In this document: one piece after another, positions 43,455-54,450 of the stretch
Layout: each line of letters starts with the position of its first letter
Numbering within the stretch: position 1 is the first letter of the stretch
Assembly (NCBI RefSeq): GCF_000239695.1
Contig: NZ_JH470339.1
Span: 1 to 64,000, forward strand
Direction of reading: 5' to 3'
Length of the DNA: 64,000 nt
Source of the DNA: Actinomyces graevenitzii C83
Lineage (GTDB): Bacteria > Actinomycetota > Actinomycetes > Actinomycetales > Actinomycetaceae
The notes under the pieces: model-generated
Database searches by the model: none
What the model saw: the letters and a program-made list of their open reading frames with translations, nothing else
What the model was told of the DNA's origin: nothing
Made by a program: the position numbers and the translations under genes

Positions 43455-44363
43455 GTGAATCAACAGCGTGCCTCACGGCTTGGCATAGGAATTATCAGCG
43501 CCGGCAAAGTGGGCTCGCCCCTAGCCAGCGCCCTACGCGCGGTAGGCCACGAAATCGTGGGTATCCACGCCGTCTCCGCCGCCTCACGCGAACGCGCCCA
43601 AGTGATGGTTCCCGGCGTGCCCCTGGCCAGCGTGGACGACATTGTAGCCAGCGCAGAGCTAGTTATTTTGGCAGTTCCCGACGACGCTCTAGCAGGCCTG
43701 GTCAGCGGCGTCGCTTCTCGCCAAGGCTGGCGCATGGGACAAATCGTGCTACACACCTCAGGCAGTTACGGTTTAGAAGTACTGGCCCCTGCCGCCCAAG
43801 CCGGGGCCATCACCGCCGCCCTGCACCCGGTAATGACCTTCTCGGGCACATCCCTAGACCTGCCGCGACTAATTGGCTGCCCCATGGCGGTGGCCGCCGC
43901 CCCCGCATTCCTACCAATCGTGCAGGCGCTCGCGGTGGAACTAGGCGGCGAACCCTTCAGCGTGATTGACAGTGATCGGCCCGTCTACCACGCCGCCCTG
44001 GCCCACAGTGCCAACCACCTAGTCACCCTGGTCACCCAGGCAATGCGTACCCTGAACACTATCGGCATTGAAGACGCCGCCGCCGTGCTGCGCCCATTAC
44101 TAAACGCTGCCCTGGAGCGGGCCTTAAACGAAGGAGAAGGCGCCCTAACCGGGCCTATCTCGCGCGGCGACGTCGGCACTGTAAGTAGCCACCTAAACGC
44201 TTTAGACAGCCTGGAGCAGGCCAAAGAGCCTGACGGGCGCGACCGGGATATCCCGGCCAGCTACCGTGCCCTGGCCCGGGCAACCACCCAGCGCTGTGAG
44301 ATTAATAGCCAAATCACCACTGAAGTGGCCCAGCAGCTATACCAGGTGATCGACCCGGACTAA
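43455..44363 (+). CDS. Rossmann-like / DUF2520 domain protein
   Basis: 302 residues from the GTG at 43455, supported by the TATAAT box; nine further upstream codons are open but lie within the promoter. The N-terminal NAD(P)-binding fold has GIGIISAGKVGSPLASAL near residue 8. The C-terminal DUF2520 helical domain (about 140-290) contains YHAALAHSANHLVTL. It resembles F420- or NADP-dependent oxidoreductases and ketopantoate-reductase-like proteins. It lies ten bases before panC, a common actinobacterial arrangement, so a pantothenate role is possible but unproven. Confidence 0.87.
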   Translation: MNQQRASRLGIGIISAGKVGSPLASALRAVGHEIVGIHAVSAASRERAQVMVPGVPLASVDDIVASAELVILAVPDDALAGLVSGVASRQGWRMGQIVLHTSGSYGLEVLAPAAQAGAITAALHPVMTFSGTSLDLPRLIGCPMAVAAAPAFLPIVQALAVELGGEPFSVIDSDRPVYHAALAHSANHLVTLVTQAMRTLNTIGIEDAAAVLRPLLNAALERALNEGEGALTGPISRGDVGTVSSHLNALDSLEQAKEPDGRDRDIPASYRALARATTQRCEINSQITTEVAQQLYQVIDPD

Positions 44364-44373
44364 TTTGGTAGCC

Positions 44374-45288
44374 ATGTTGCTAAGCCTGGCCCATACCCGT
44401 GAAGAACTAGCCGCCGCTATTGCTGCAAATGAGCCCAACCGCGCCGTGGTAATGACCATGGGCGCCTTGCATGAAGGGCACCTGGACCTGCTGCGCCGCG
44501 CCGGTGCGCTGGTAGGGGCCGGCGGCACCGTAGTGGTGACCATTTTCGTCAACCCCCTGCAGTTCGCACCCGGCGAGGACCTGGACGCCTACCCGCGTGA
44601 CCTAGAGGGCGACGTCGAAAAACTACGCACAGTAGCCGAAAATGAGCTGCAGCTAAACCAACTAGTGGTTTTCGCCCCCACCCCGGAAGTGATTTACCCC
44701 TCGGGAGATCCCCAAGTAACTATCAACCCCGGCCCCATCGCCACCGTGCTTGAAGGCGTCACCCGCCCCACCCACTTTGCCGGCGTGTGCCAGGTGGTTC
44801 TCAACCTGATGCACCTGACCCGCCCCACCTGGGCGCTATTTGGCCGCAAAGACGCCCAGCAGCTAGCTATCGTGCGCGCCATGGTGCGTGACCTGTCGGT
44901 GCCGCTAAGCATTGAGCCAGTTGATATTCGCCGCGAAAGCGACGGGTTGGCTATGAGCTCGCGTAATGCTTATCTCACCCCCGCTCAGCGCCAGCAGGCC
45001 CTGGCCCTATCTCAGGCTCTAAAGGCCGGTATTGCCGCAGCTGAAAACGGGGGCGACGGCGCAGCGGTGCGACAGGCTGCCCTGGCCTATCTGGCCAATG
45101 CTGACGGGGTTGAAGTTGATTACGTGGCCGTGGTGGGAGCTGACTCCTTCGTGGATCTAGCCGGCGCTGGCCTGGGGCTAGACCCGCAAAAATACCAGCC
45201 GGTAGCGGGGGAGTCGGCCCTGCTAGCGCTAGCCGCTAAGGTAGGCTCTACGCGATTAATTGATAACACTTTGATTACTTTGCGCTAG
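44374..45288 (+). CDS. panC: Pantothenate synthetase
   Basis: 304 residues from the ATG at 44374. It condenses pantoate with beta-alanine using ATP. VVMTMGALHEGHLDLLRRA carries the HIGH-like motif near residue 34, followed by FVNPLQFAPGEDLDAYPR, FGRKDAQQLAIVRAMVRDL and AMSSRNAYL, all family signatures. It precedes panD, which makes the beta-alanine. Confidence 0.95.
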   Translation: MLLSLAHTREELAAAIAANEPNRAVVMTMGALHEGHLDLLRRAGALVGAGGTVVVTIFVNPLQFAPGEDLDAYPRDLEGDVEKLRTVAENELQLNQLVVFAPTPEVIYPSGDPQVTINPGPIATVLEGVTRPTHFAGVCQVVLNLMHLTRPTWALFGRKDAQQLAIVRAMVRDLSVPLSIEPVDIRRESDGLAMSSRNAYLTPAQRQQALALSQALKAGIAAAENGGDGAAVRQAALAYLANADGVEVDYVAVVGADSFVDLAGAGLGLDPQKYQPVAGESALLALAAKVGSTRLIDNTLITLR

Positions 45289-45300
45289 GCTTACTTGACC

Positions 45301-45741
45301 ATGAAGACTCGCACCATGATGACCGGTAAAATCCACCGGGCTACCGTCACCCAAGCTGACCTTAACTATGTTGGCTCTATCACTGTTGATGCGGCGCTGC
45401 TGGAAGCAGCCGATATTTTGCCCGGTGAACGGGTAGATATCTGTGACTGCACCAACGGTAACCGCCTGTCCACCTACGTGATCCCCGGTGAACGCGGGGC
45501 TGGCGGCATCAAAATCAACGGCGCCGCAGCCCACCTAGTAAACCCCGGCGACATCGTGATCCTGATCGCCTATGGGCAGATGGATGACGTCACCGCCAGC
45601 ATGTACACCCCCCATGTGGTGTTCGTGGATGAAGCCAACAAGATCATTGAAACCGGCAACGAACCCGGCCAGGTTCCCGACAACTTCTCCGGTTTGCAAT
45701 CTAGCGGCGTGAGCTTCGCCGACTATCGCACTCAGGGTTAG
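45301..45741 (+). CDS. panD: Aspartate 1-decarboxylase
   Basis: 146 residues from the ATG at 45301; the [20 protein letters not shown] block is the conserved start. The proenzyme cleaves itself between Gly25 and Ser26 to make the pyruvoyl cofactor, then converts aspartate to beta-alanine for panC, 12 bases upstream. [20 protein letters not shown] near residue 75 is typical. Length is slightly above the usual 120-140. Confidence 0.95.
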   Translation: MKTRTMMTGKIHRATVTQADLNYVGSITVDAALLEAADILPGERVDICDCTNGNRLSTYVIPGERGAGGIKINGAAAHLVNPGDIVILIAYGQMDDVTASMYTPHVVFVDEANKIIETGNEPGQVPDNFSGLQSSGVSFADYRTQG

Positions 45742-45761
45742 AGGCGGCCGCAGTGGGCGGT

Positions 45762-45767
45762 TAAACT
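45762..45767 (+). promoter_or_regulatory. -10 box of a leaderless lysS promoter
   Basis: TAAACT lies seven bases before the lysS GTG, with no ribosome site. It implies a leaderless lysS transcript in addition to read-through from panD. Confidence 0.5.
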
Positions 45768-45774
45768 AGCGCTC

Positions 45775-47409
45775 GTGAGCGAAACTAACAGCGCAAGCGA
45801 AACCAAGAGCGCAGCCGAAACCCCCGTACACGAACAATTCGCCGTGCGCGCCGCCAAGCGCGAGCGCCTGCGCGAAGAAGGCTGGGACCCCTACCCGGTG
45901 TCTGTCCCGGTAACCACCACTATCGCCGCCGTGCGTGAGCGCTTCGGGGCACTCGAAGCCGGCCAGATGGCTGACGAAAACGACCCGCAGTCCACTGTGG
46001 GCGTGGCCGGACGCGTAATCTTCCTGCGCAACACCGGTCGCCTATGCTTCGTCACCCTCCAGGACGGCGCCGGGGTAACCCTACAGGCCATGCTGTCAGC
46101 TAAGGCCATGCCCACCCAGGGCCACTCCTCACTGGCAGCTTTCAAGACCGACGTCGACCTAGGCGATCACCTATTCGTACACGGCCAGGTAGGTTCCTCG
46201 CGTCGCGGTGAGCTGAGCGTATTTGCCGCCCCGCAGCTACGTGAGGGCGTAGAGGTGGCTCAGGCCAGCGACGACGACGTGCTCGTCCCGGCTTGGCGCA
46301 TCGCCTCCAAGGCCCTGCGTCCCCTACCCAAGACCTGGACCAACGAAGAAGGCCAGAGCGTAAGCCTGTCCGAAGAGCAGCGCGTGCGCCGTCGTGAACT
46401 AGACCTAATCATGCGCCCTGCCGCCCGTGACATGGTGCGTATCCGCGCCGCCGTCAACCGCTCAATCCGCGAAAACTTCTACAAGCGCGACTACATTGAG
46501 CTAGAAACCCCGATCCTGCAGGTAATTCACGGTGGGGCAGCGGCGCGTCCGTTCGTAACCCACATGAACGCCTTCGACATGGATCTCTACCTGCGTATCG
46601 CCACCGAGATCTACCTAAAGCGCGCCGTAGTTGGCGGGGTAGACCGCGTGTTCGAAATGAACCGCAACTTCCGCAACGAGGGCGTGGACTCCTCCCACAG
46701 CCCCGAATTCACCTCGCTGGAAGCCTACGAAGCCTACTCTGACTACAACGGCATGGCTGAGCTAACCCGCAACCTAGTGCAACAAGCCGCCCGCGACGCC
46801 TTTGGTTTCAGCGAAGGTGAGGAAGTAGTCACCCTAGCTGACGGCACCGAATACGACCTGTCGGGCGAGTGGGACAAGATCGACCTATACGGCTCCGTCT
46901 CTGAGGCCCTAGGTGAAGAAATCACCGTCAACACCCCCCGCGCAGAGCTAATCAAGCTGGCCGAAAAGGTGGGCCTGGAAGTTGACGACTATGCCGTAAA
47001 CGGCAAGATCGTTGAAGACATCTTCGAAGAACTAGTGGGCAACAAGCTATGGCGCCCCACCTTCGTCTATGACTTCCCCGAGGACACCTCACCGCTAACC
47101 CGCTACCACCGCTCCCGCCCGGGCCTAACCGAAAAGTGGGACCTGTACATTCGCGGTTTTGAGGCCGCCACCGCCTACTCTGAGCTGGCAGACCCGGTAG
47201 TGCAGCGCCAGCGTTTCGAAGCCCAGGCCCTAGCCGCCGCCAACGGCGACCCCGAAGCCATGGTGCTAGACGAAGACTTCCTGGTAGCCATGGAACAGGG
47301 CTTCCCGCCCTGCGGTGGTATGGGTATGGGTATTGACCGTCTGCTCATGGCCCTAACCGGCCAGGGTATTCGCGAAACCATCACCTTCCCGCTGGTAAAG
47401 CGCGTCTGA
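45775..47409 (+). CDS. lysS: Lysyl-tRNA synthetase, class II
   Basis: 544 residues. It charges tRNA-Lys with lysine. The OB-fold anticodon domain spans about 75-200. Class II motif 2 is FEMNRNFRNEGVDSSHSPEF near residue 297 and motif 3 is GGMGMGIDRLLMALTG near 518. The N-terminal 15 residues are a Ser/Glu/Ala repeat (ETNSAS, ETKSAA). The GTG start is leaderless. pheA begins two bases after the stop. Confidence 0.96.
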   Translation: MSETNSASETKSAAETPVHEQFAVRAAKRERLREEGWDPYPVSVPVTTTIAAVRERFGALEAGQMADENDPQSTVGVAGRVIFLRNTGRLCFVTLQDGAGVTLQAMLSAKAMPTQGHSSLAAFKTDVDLGDHLFVHGQVGSSRRGELSVFAAPQLREGVEVAQASDDDVLVPAWRIASKALRPLPKTWTNEEGQSVSLSEEQRVRRRELDLIMRPAARDMVRIRAAVNRSIRENFYKRDYIELETPILQVIHGGAAARPFVTHMNAFDMDLYLRIATEIYLKRAVVGGVDRVFEMNRNFRNEGVDSSHSPEFTSLEAYEAYSDYNGMAELTRNLVQQAARDAFGFSEGEEVVTLADGTEYDLSGEWDKIDLYGSVSEALGEEITVNTPRAELIKLAEKVGLEVDDYAVNGKIVEDIFEELVGNKLWRPTFVYDFPEDTSPLTRYHRSRPGLTEKWDLYIRGFEAATAYSELADPVVQRQRFEAQALAAANGDPEAMVLDEDFLVAMEQGFPPCGGMGMGIDRLLMALTGQGIRETITFPLVKRV

Positions 47410-47411
47410 GC

Positions 47412-48503
47412 GTGAGCGTACCAGCACAAAGTAGCGCCGACGCCGGAGCCGCTGCCTCGCAAGCCGGCGGCCCAAGCGCCGCTGCCAGCCCGCAGGTTGG
47501 GGGCGCCCGCCCGCAATCCGGCGGCCCGCAAGCCCCGGCTGTCCCACAGGCCGGCGCCCCGCTGCGGATCGCCTTTCTAGGGCCCTTTGGCACCTTCACC
47601 GAGCAAGCCGTACGCCAGGTAGCCAGCCCCGACGCGGTGCTACTGCCCATGACCAGCGCCCCCCAGGCGCTCGCGGCAGTGCGCAACGGGCAGGCAGATC
47701 GAGCCGTGGTGCCCATTGAGAACTCCATTGAGGGCGGCGTCAACGCCACCCTGGACGCGCTAGCCCACGGCCAGCCACTGGTGATTGTGGGGGAGATGCA
47801 CGTCAGCGTGGTGTTCCAGCTGGCCGTGCGTCCGGGTACTACCCCTGAGCAGGTGCGTCGCATCGGCACCCACCCCCACGCCTGGGCCCAGTGCCGAGGC
47901 TGGGTGGAGTCCACCTTCCCTGGCGCTGTGCATGTGCCCGCCACCTCCACCGCTGCCGCCGCCCAGCTGCTTAGCCAGGGCGAGGCTGGTTTTGATGCGG
48001 CCCTGTGTAATGCGGTGTCGGTGAGCAGCTATGGCTTGCAGGCGCTGTATCAGGATGTGGCCGACAACCCCGGCGCGGTGACCCGCTTTGTGCTGGTTTC
48101 ACGCCCCGGATCACTGCCGGCGCCCACTGGGGCCGACAAAACCACCATTCAGGTGGCCTTGCCGGTTAACGAGTCCGGTGCGCTGCTAACCATGCTGGAG
48201 CAGTTCGCTGTGCGCGGAGTGGACCTGTCGCGTATTGAGTCGCGCCCCAGCGGCGATGGCCTGGGTAACTATGAGTTCTCCATTGACATCGTGGGGCACG
48301 TATCTGAAGAGCGCGTGCAGGCGGCTTTGGTGGGTTTGCATCGCCACTCGCCGTGGGTGCGTTTTATGGGTTCGTATCCGCGCATCGACGGCGTCGCTAA
48401 CGCCCCGGCTGTGGGTACTTCCGACGACGCCTTCCGCAGCGCCCGCAACTGGGTTGAGGGTTTGCTGGCGGGCCGGGCTGATATTGGCCGGCGCGAAATT
48501 TAG
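47412..48503 (+). CDS. pheA: Prephenate dehydratase
   Basis: 363 residues from GTG. It converts prephenate to phenylpyruvate in phenylalanine synthesis. The catalytic domain (about 52-235) begins IAFLGPFGTFTEQAV and contains VPIENSIEGGVNATLDAL. The C-terminal ACT domain (about 250-330; ESRPSGDGLGNYEFSIDI) is the phenylalanine sensor. The first 50 residues are an Ala/Gly/Pro/Gln low-complexity extension (QAGGPSAAAS, QSGGPQAPA) absent from most homologues. Its 3' end starts a 16-bp tandem repeat with a stop codon in every unit. Confidence 0.94.
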   Translation: MSVPAQSSADAGAAASQAGGPSAAASPQVGGARPQSGGPQAPAVPQAGAPLRIAFLGPFGTFTEQAVRQVASPDAVLLPMTSAPQALAAVRNGQADRAVVPIENSIEGGVNATLDALAHGQPLVIVGEMHVSVVFQLAVRPGTTPEQVRRIGTHPHAWAQCRGWVESTFPGAVHVPATSTAAAAQLLSQGEAGFDAALCNAVSVSSYGLQALYQDVADNPGAVTRFVLVSRPGSLPAPTGADKTTIQVALPVNESGALLTMLEQFAVRGVDLSRIESRPSGDGLGNYEFSIDIVGHVSEERVQAALVGLHRHSPWVRFMGSYPRIDGVANAPAVGTSDDAFRSARNWVEGLLAGRADIGRREI

Positions 48504-48551
48504 GCGGCATGAAATTTAGGCGGCGCAAAGCTTAAGCTGCGCGAGGCTTAA
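48488..48551 (+). repeat. Four 16-bp tandem repeats from the pheA 3' end
   Basis: CCGGCGCGAAATTTAG (gene end), GCGGCATGAAATTTAG, GCGGCGCAAAGCTTAA and GCTGCGCGAGGCTTAA follow one another without gaps. Each ends in TAG or TAA. Two AAAGCCAAAT units follow at about 48554-48573. Confidence 0.85.
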
Positions 48552-48589
48552 GTAAAGCCAAATAAAGCCAAATTAAAACGGCACACAAA

Positions 48590-48626
48590 ACTGTGGCGGT
48601 GGTTGAGTCCACCGCCACAGTGCTTT
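48590..48626 (+). terminator. pheA terminator
   Basis: A perfect 13-bp stem ACTGTGGCGGTGG (48590-48602 with 48609-48621) with loop TTGAGT is followed by GCTTTA. A clear intrinsic terminator, though with a short T-run. Confidence 0.85.
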
Positions 48627-49002
48627 ATGCCTCCAGCGTTCTGGTCAAAACCGGGTGGGGGCCGTAAACTTAGGGACGGTGTCCGCATAGGCGGACGCTT
48701 CCGTTCCCAGCTAGCAGTTTTAATCTTGTGTACAAACAGGGTTTGTTGGCCACGTGGGTCTGCCACGGCGGGAACCGACGGACCGCGCCACGCGGTTCCG
48801 GACGCAGCGTTTAGAACTCAGCGTTAAAGCTGACTGCTGCGGGCCGGCCTAGAGCTTCGTGGCAACGTGCGCCGCAAAGCCTAGTTAGTTTTCATCTAGC
48901 AAGTGGCTGAGGGATCAGCGTCCGGCGTCGTCAAGGCGTAACAATTACCAGCGCGGATAGCAAAATTTGTCAGATTCAAGCACTTAAGATGGAGAATCAG
49001 TA
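48627..49002 (+). other. Structured leader/promoter region before rpsL
   Basis: No gene is seen. A compound hairpin (GGGACGG at 48673 with CCGTTCCC ending 48708, enclosing GTCCGC/GCGGAC) and a second hairpin (48780-48799, GGACCGCG with CGCGGTTCC) precede the str operon. GGAG lies ten bases before the rpsL GTG. The promoter was not located with confidence. Confidence 0.5.
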
Positions 49003-49377
49003 GTGCCTACTATTCAGCAGCTCGTCCGCAAGGGCCGCAGCTCGAAGCGCTCGTCTTCCAAGACCCCCGCGCTGAAGGCCAGCCCGCAGCGACGCGGTGT
49101 ATGCACCCGTGTGTACACCACCACCCCGAAGAAGCCGAACTCCGCTCTGCGTAAGGTCGCCCGTGTGCGTCTGTCCTCTGGTATTGAGGTCACCGCTTAC
49201 ATCCCCGGTGTTGGCCACAACCTGCAGGAGCACTCCATCGTGCTAGTGCGCGGTGGTCGTGTTAAGGACCTCCCCGGTGTGCGTTACCACATCGTCCGTG
49301 GCGCCCTCGACACCCAGGGTGTTAAGGGCCGTGCCCAGGCTCGTTCCAAGTACGGTGCCAAGAAGGAGAAGAAGTAA
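49003..49377 (+). CDS. rpsL: 30S ribosomal protein S12
   Basis: 124 residues from GTG. S12 lies at the decoding centre and is the streptomycin-resistance locus. [19 protein letters not shown] near residue 38 and [20 protein letters not shown] near 76 are the universal signatures; the lysines where streptomycin-resistance changes arise are wild type. It heads the str operon and its stop overlaps the rpsG ATG. Confidence 0.98.
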   Translation: MPTIQQLVRKGRSSKRSSSKTPALKASPQRRGVCTRVYTTTPKKPNSALRKVARVRLSSGIEVTAYIPGVGHNLQEHSIVLVRGGRVKDLPGVRYHIVRGALDTQGVKGRAQARSKYGAKKEKK

Positions 49378-49847
49378 TGCCTCGTAAGGGTCCCGCACCT
49401 AAGCGTCCTATCGTTGTTGACCCCGTATACGGTTCCCCGGTTGTAACCCAGCTGGTTAACCGCGTACTCCTGGACGGTAAGAAGTCCACCGCCGAGCGCA
49501 TCGTTTACGGTGCTCTTGAGGGTGTTCGCTCCAAGACCGATCAGGACCCGGTAAGCGTTCTCAAGCGCGCCCTGGACAACATCCGTCCTACCCTTGAGGT
49601 TCGCTCCCGTCGTGTCGGTGGTGCTACCTACCAGGTTCCGGTTGAGGTTCGCCCCGGCCGCGCCACCACCCTGGCTCTGCGCTGGTTGGTTGACTACTCC
49701 CGCCAGCGTCGCGAAAACACCATGACCGAGCGTCTCATGAACGAGATTCTGGACGCCTCCAACGGTCTAGGCGCCGCTGTCAAGCGTCGCGAAGACGTCC
49801 ACAAGATGGCCGAGTCCAACAAGGCCTTCGCTCACTACCGCTGGTAG
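49377..49847 (+). CDS. rpsG: 30S ribosomal protein S7
   Basis: 156 residues. S7 nucleates the 30S head and contacts the exit-site t[22 protein letters not shown] near residue 76 is the family signature. The start overlaps the rpsL stop by one base. Confidence 0.98.
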   Translation: MPRKGPAPKRPIVVDPVYGSPVVTQLVNRVLLDGKKSTAERIVYGALEGVRSKTDQDPVSVLKRALDNIRPTLEVRSRRVGGATYQVPVEVRPGRATTLALRWLVDYSRQRRENTMTERLMNEILDASNGLGAAVKRREDVHKMAESNKAFAHYRW

Positions 49848-49942
49848 TACAGCTATACCGACGGCGGTGGCCAGCCTGGTGAAGCTGGTGTTGGTTGCCG
49901 CTGCGGTAGTTACTTTTTAAACACAACCGAAGGACACCACCT

Positions 49943-52069
<2,127 letters not shown>

Positions 52070-52336
52070 TTGTTCCTAGGGAAAGGGGCGACCACGGCAG
52101 GCAGTTAGCTACAGGCTAATCCGCTGCTCGACGTCGTCGCCCCCGCCCCCACCGCCCGGTAGGCCCCCCAACAGGCCAAGTGATAACTAGAAAACCCTCT
52201 AGATCATGTCAACTAGCGCCGGGCACCCTATTCCGATAGATTCAACTCATAATTTCCTGTAGGTCTAAGCGCCCACAAGCCGGTATCATTGGCATGTCGC
52301 GTATGCGTAGATCTACCCGAGTCCAGGAGGACACAA
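52070..52336 (+). other. fusA-tuf spacer with paired GGGGCGAC/GTCGCCCC arms
   Basis: The spacer is longer than is usual for the str operon. GGGGCGAC (52085-52092) pairs with GTCGCCCC (52136-52143) around an inner TTAGC/GCTAA hairpin. TATCAT at 52284-52289 is a candidate -10 box for a separate tuf promoter about 48 bases before the start. Confidence 0.5.
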
Positions 52337-53527
52337 GTGGCAAAGGCCAAGTTCGAACGTAAGAAGCCGCACGTTAACATCGGTACCATCGGTCACGTTG
52401 ACCACGGTAAGACCACTCTGACCGCCGCCATCTCCAAGGTGCTGCACGACAAGTACCCGGACCTAAACGAGGAGTCCCCCTTCGACTCCATCGACAAGGC
52501 TCCTGAGGAGAAGCAGCGCGGTATTACCATTAACATCGCGCACATCGAGTACGAGACCGAGAAGCGTCACTACGCTCACGTGGACGCCCCCGGTCACGCT
52601 GACTACATCAAGAACATGATCACCGGTGCTGCTCAGATGGACGGCGCCATCCTGGTTGTGGCCGCCACCGACGGTCCGATGGCCCAGACCCGTGAGCACG
52701 TTCTGCTAGCCCGTCAGGTGGGTGTGCCCGCCCTGATGGTTGCTCTGAACAAGTCCGACATGGTGGACGACGAAGAGCTTCTCGACCTGGTCGAGATGGA
52801 GGTTCGCGAGCTGCTGAGCAGCCAGGACTACGACGGCGACAACGCCCCCGTAATCCGCGTCTCCGCTCTGAAGGCTCTGGAGGGCGACCCCGAGTGGACC
52901 AAGTCCGTTGAAGAGCTGATGGACGCCGTTGACGAGTTCATCCCCACCCCCGTCCGTGACATGGACAAGCCGTTCCTGATGCCCATCGAGGACGTCTTCA
53001 CCATTACCGGTCGTGGCACCGTGGTTACCGGTCGTGTTGAGCGCGGTAAGCTCCCCATCAACTCTGAGGTTGAGATCCTGGGTATCCGCGACGCTCAGAA
53101 GACCACCGTTACCGGTATCGAGATGTTCCACAAGGCCATGGACGAGGCATGGGCCGGTGAGAACTGTGGTCTGCTGCTGCGTGGTATCAAGCGCGAGGAC
53201 GTCGAGCGTGGCCAGGTTGTCTGCAAGCCCGGCTCCATCACTCCTCACACCGAGTTCGAGGGTCACGTCTACATCCTGACCAAGGACGAGGGTGGCCGTC
53301 ACAACCCGTTCTACAGCAACTACCGTCCGCAGTTCTACTTCCGTACCACTGACGTGACCGGTGTTATCACCCTGCCCGAGGGCACTGAGATGGTTATGCC
53401 CGGTGACACCACCGAGATGACCGTTCAGCTGATCCAGCCCATCGCCATGGAAGAGGGCCTCGGCTTCGCTATCCGTGAGGGTGGCCGCACCGTTGGTTCC
53501 GGCCGTGTTACCAAGATCATCAAGTGA
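52337..53527 (+). CDS. tuf: Elongation factor Tu
   Basis: 396 residues from the GTG at 52337, with a strong CAGGAGG site upstream; the open frame extends 16 codons further but those are not conserved. EF-Tu delivers aminoacyl-tRNA to the ribosome. GHVDHGKTT near residue 18, DAPGHADYI near 80 and NKSD near 135 are present, and the C-terminal barrels are complete. A terminator follows. Confidence 0.98.
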   Translation: MAKAKFERKKPHVNIGTIGHVDHGKTTLTAAISKVLHDKYPDLNEESPFDSIDKAPEEKQRGITINIAHIEYETEKRHYAHVDAPGHADYIKNMITGAAQMDGAILVVAATDGPMAQTREHVLLARQVGVPALMVALNKSDMVDDEELLDLVEMEVRELLSSQDYDGDNAPVIRVSALKALEGDPEWTKSVEELMDAVDEFIPTPVRDMDKPFLMPIEDVFTITGRGTVVTGRVERGKLPINSEVEILGIRDAQKTTVTGIEMFHKAMDEAWAGENCGLLLRGIKREDVERGQVVCKPGSITPHTEFEGHVYILTKDEGGRHNPFYSNYRPQFYFRTTDVTGVITLPEGTEMVMPGDTTEMTVQLIQPIAMEEGLGFAIREGGRTVGSGRVTKIIK

Positions 53528-53545
53528 ACTGATTGATCTTTAACT

Positions 53546-53586
53546 GATATCCCCGGTGCCCCCCAGTGGGTGCCGGGGATATTTGT
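53546..53586 (+). terminator. tuf terminator
   Basis: GATATCCCCGG pairs with CCGGGGATAT (53547-53556 with 53573-53582) and TTTGTAT partly overlaps the stem end. It lies 19 bases after tuf and closes the str operon. Confidence 0.8.
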
Positions 53587-53600
53587 ATCTACAGGTAGTG

Positions 53601-53688
53601 CAAATACAGGCAAAATCGTCCCTTCCCTATGATTTTTTCATGGGGTTTTATAGGCAACGGACGAAATGTCAGTATTTGTGAACAGGCA
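53601..53688 (+). repeat. Left 88-bp inverted-repeat arm
   Basis: It starts CAAATACAGGCAAAATCG and ends GTATTTGTGAACAGGCA. It matches the right arm in 87 of 88 positions. It contains CCCTATGA-TTTTT-TCATGGGG, a small hairpin. Confidence 0.9.
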
Positions 53689-53701
53689 TGAGGATGGCAG
53701 G

Positions 53702-53796
53702 GTAAGCCTGGCTGGGGGGTAAGCCTGGCTGGGGTTGGCAGGGTAAGCCTGGCTGGGGCAAGACTGGCTGGGGTTGGCAGGGTAAGCCTGGCTGGG
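53702..53796 (+). repeat. Tandem repeats GTAAGCCTGGCTGGG
   Basis: Exact copies of this 15-mer start at 53702, 53719, 53743 and 53782, interspersed with GGTTGGCAGG and one variant copy. Spacing is irregular (17, 24 and 39 bases). Confidence 0.85.
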
Positions 53797-54362
53797 CTGA
53801 TGCTGCTGGGAAGGTGTACCAGGGTTGGTGGCCGACGGCGGTAGTGCAGGTTTTAGGGGAGAGCGTCGTCGTCATTTTGTTTTTCAGATACCGCTTGGCT
53901 AACAGGAGTCAGTGCCAACTAACGACGGCGCCGCTGGAGTACGTTGGTGATGTTTAGTCCCAGCCGACCGGGGCTGCACCAGAGGCGGGGGAGTGGGCGG
54001 CGTCGTCGATGTGGTAGGAGTTGGCGATGAAGTAGGGTTGGCGATGTGCCCGGGAGACGGATGCCCCCAGCTGGCGAAGACCAGGAGACACCTAACTGTC
54101 GGCCGCGCTTCTGCAATATTGTCTGTTGGACCTGCCCGTGAGCTCTGCTTATTGGTTGGCTTGTCTGCGGGGGCTGCCGGGTCTGCTGGGCCTGTTGGGT
54201 CTGTCGGGCCCTCCGGCTTGTTGTAATGCTGTCCCTGCTTAAATATTGTCTGCCGAAATACTGACTGCCGCAGTGCTGCCTACACTCTGAGCCTGCCCTG
54301 CCAGTCAACCCTGTCTGCCGAGCTACTTTGCCTGCCTGGCCCGCCAGCCATCTCTGCTGCTT

Positions 54363-54450
54363 TGCCTGTTCACAAATACTGACATTTCGTCCGTTGCCTA
54401 TAAAACCCCATGAAAAAATCATAGGGAAGGGATGATTTTGCCTGTATTTG
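54363..54450 (-). repeat. Right 88-bp inverted-repeat arm
   Basis: The reverse complement matches the left arm except for one base. It lies about 330 bases before the rpsJ start. Confidence 0.9.

Larger units (their letters stand above)
53601..54450. other. 850-bp inverted-repeat unit between the str and S10 operons
   Basis: Two 88-bp arms (53601-53688 and, inverted, 54363-54450) differ at one base. They enclose about 674 bases holding G-rich tandem repeats at the left and CTGCC-rich degenerate copies of the opposite strand at the right. Open frames inside are low-complexity and lack ribosome sites, so no gene is called. Each arm itself begins CAAATAC and contains GTATTTG near its other end. 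It could be a MITE-like or other non-autonomous element, an invertible segment, or a structured insulator. The function is unknown. Confidence 0.75.

Noticed and set aside
53702..53796. CRISPR-like array
   Set aside because: Repeat spacing is irregular (17-39 bases), units are 15 bases and spacers are themselves repeats; no cas genes.
53669..53875. A 68-residue minus-strand frame with QPGLPCQPQP repeats
   Set aside because: It simply translates the tandem DNA repeats; no start signal or family resemblance.
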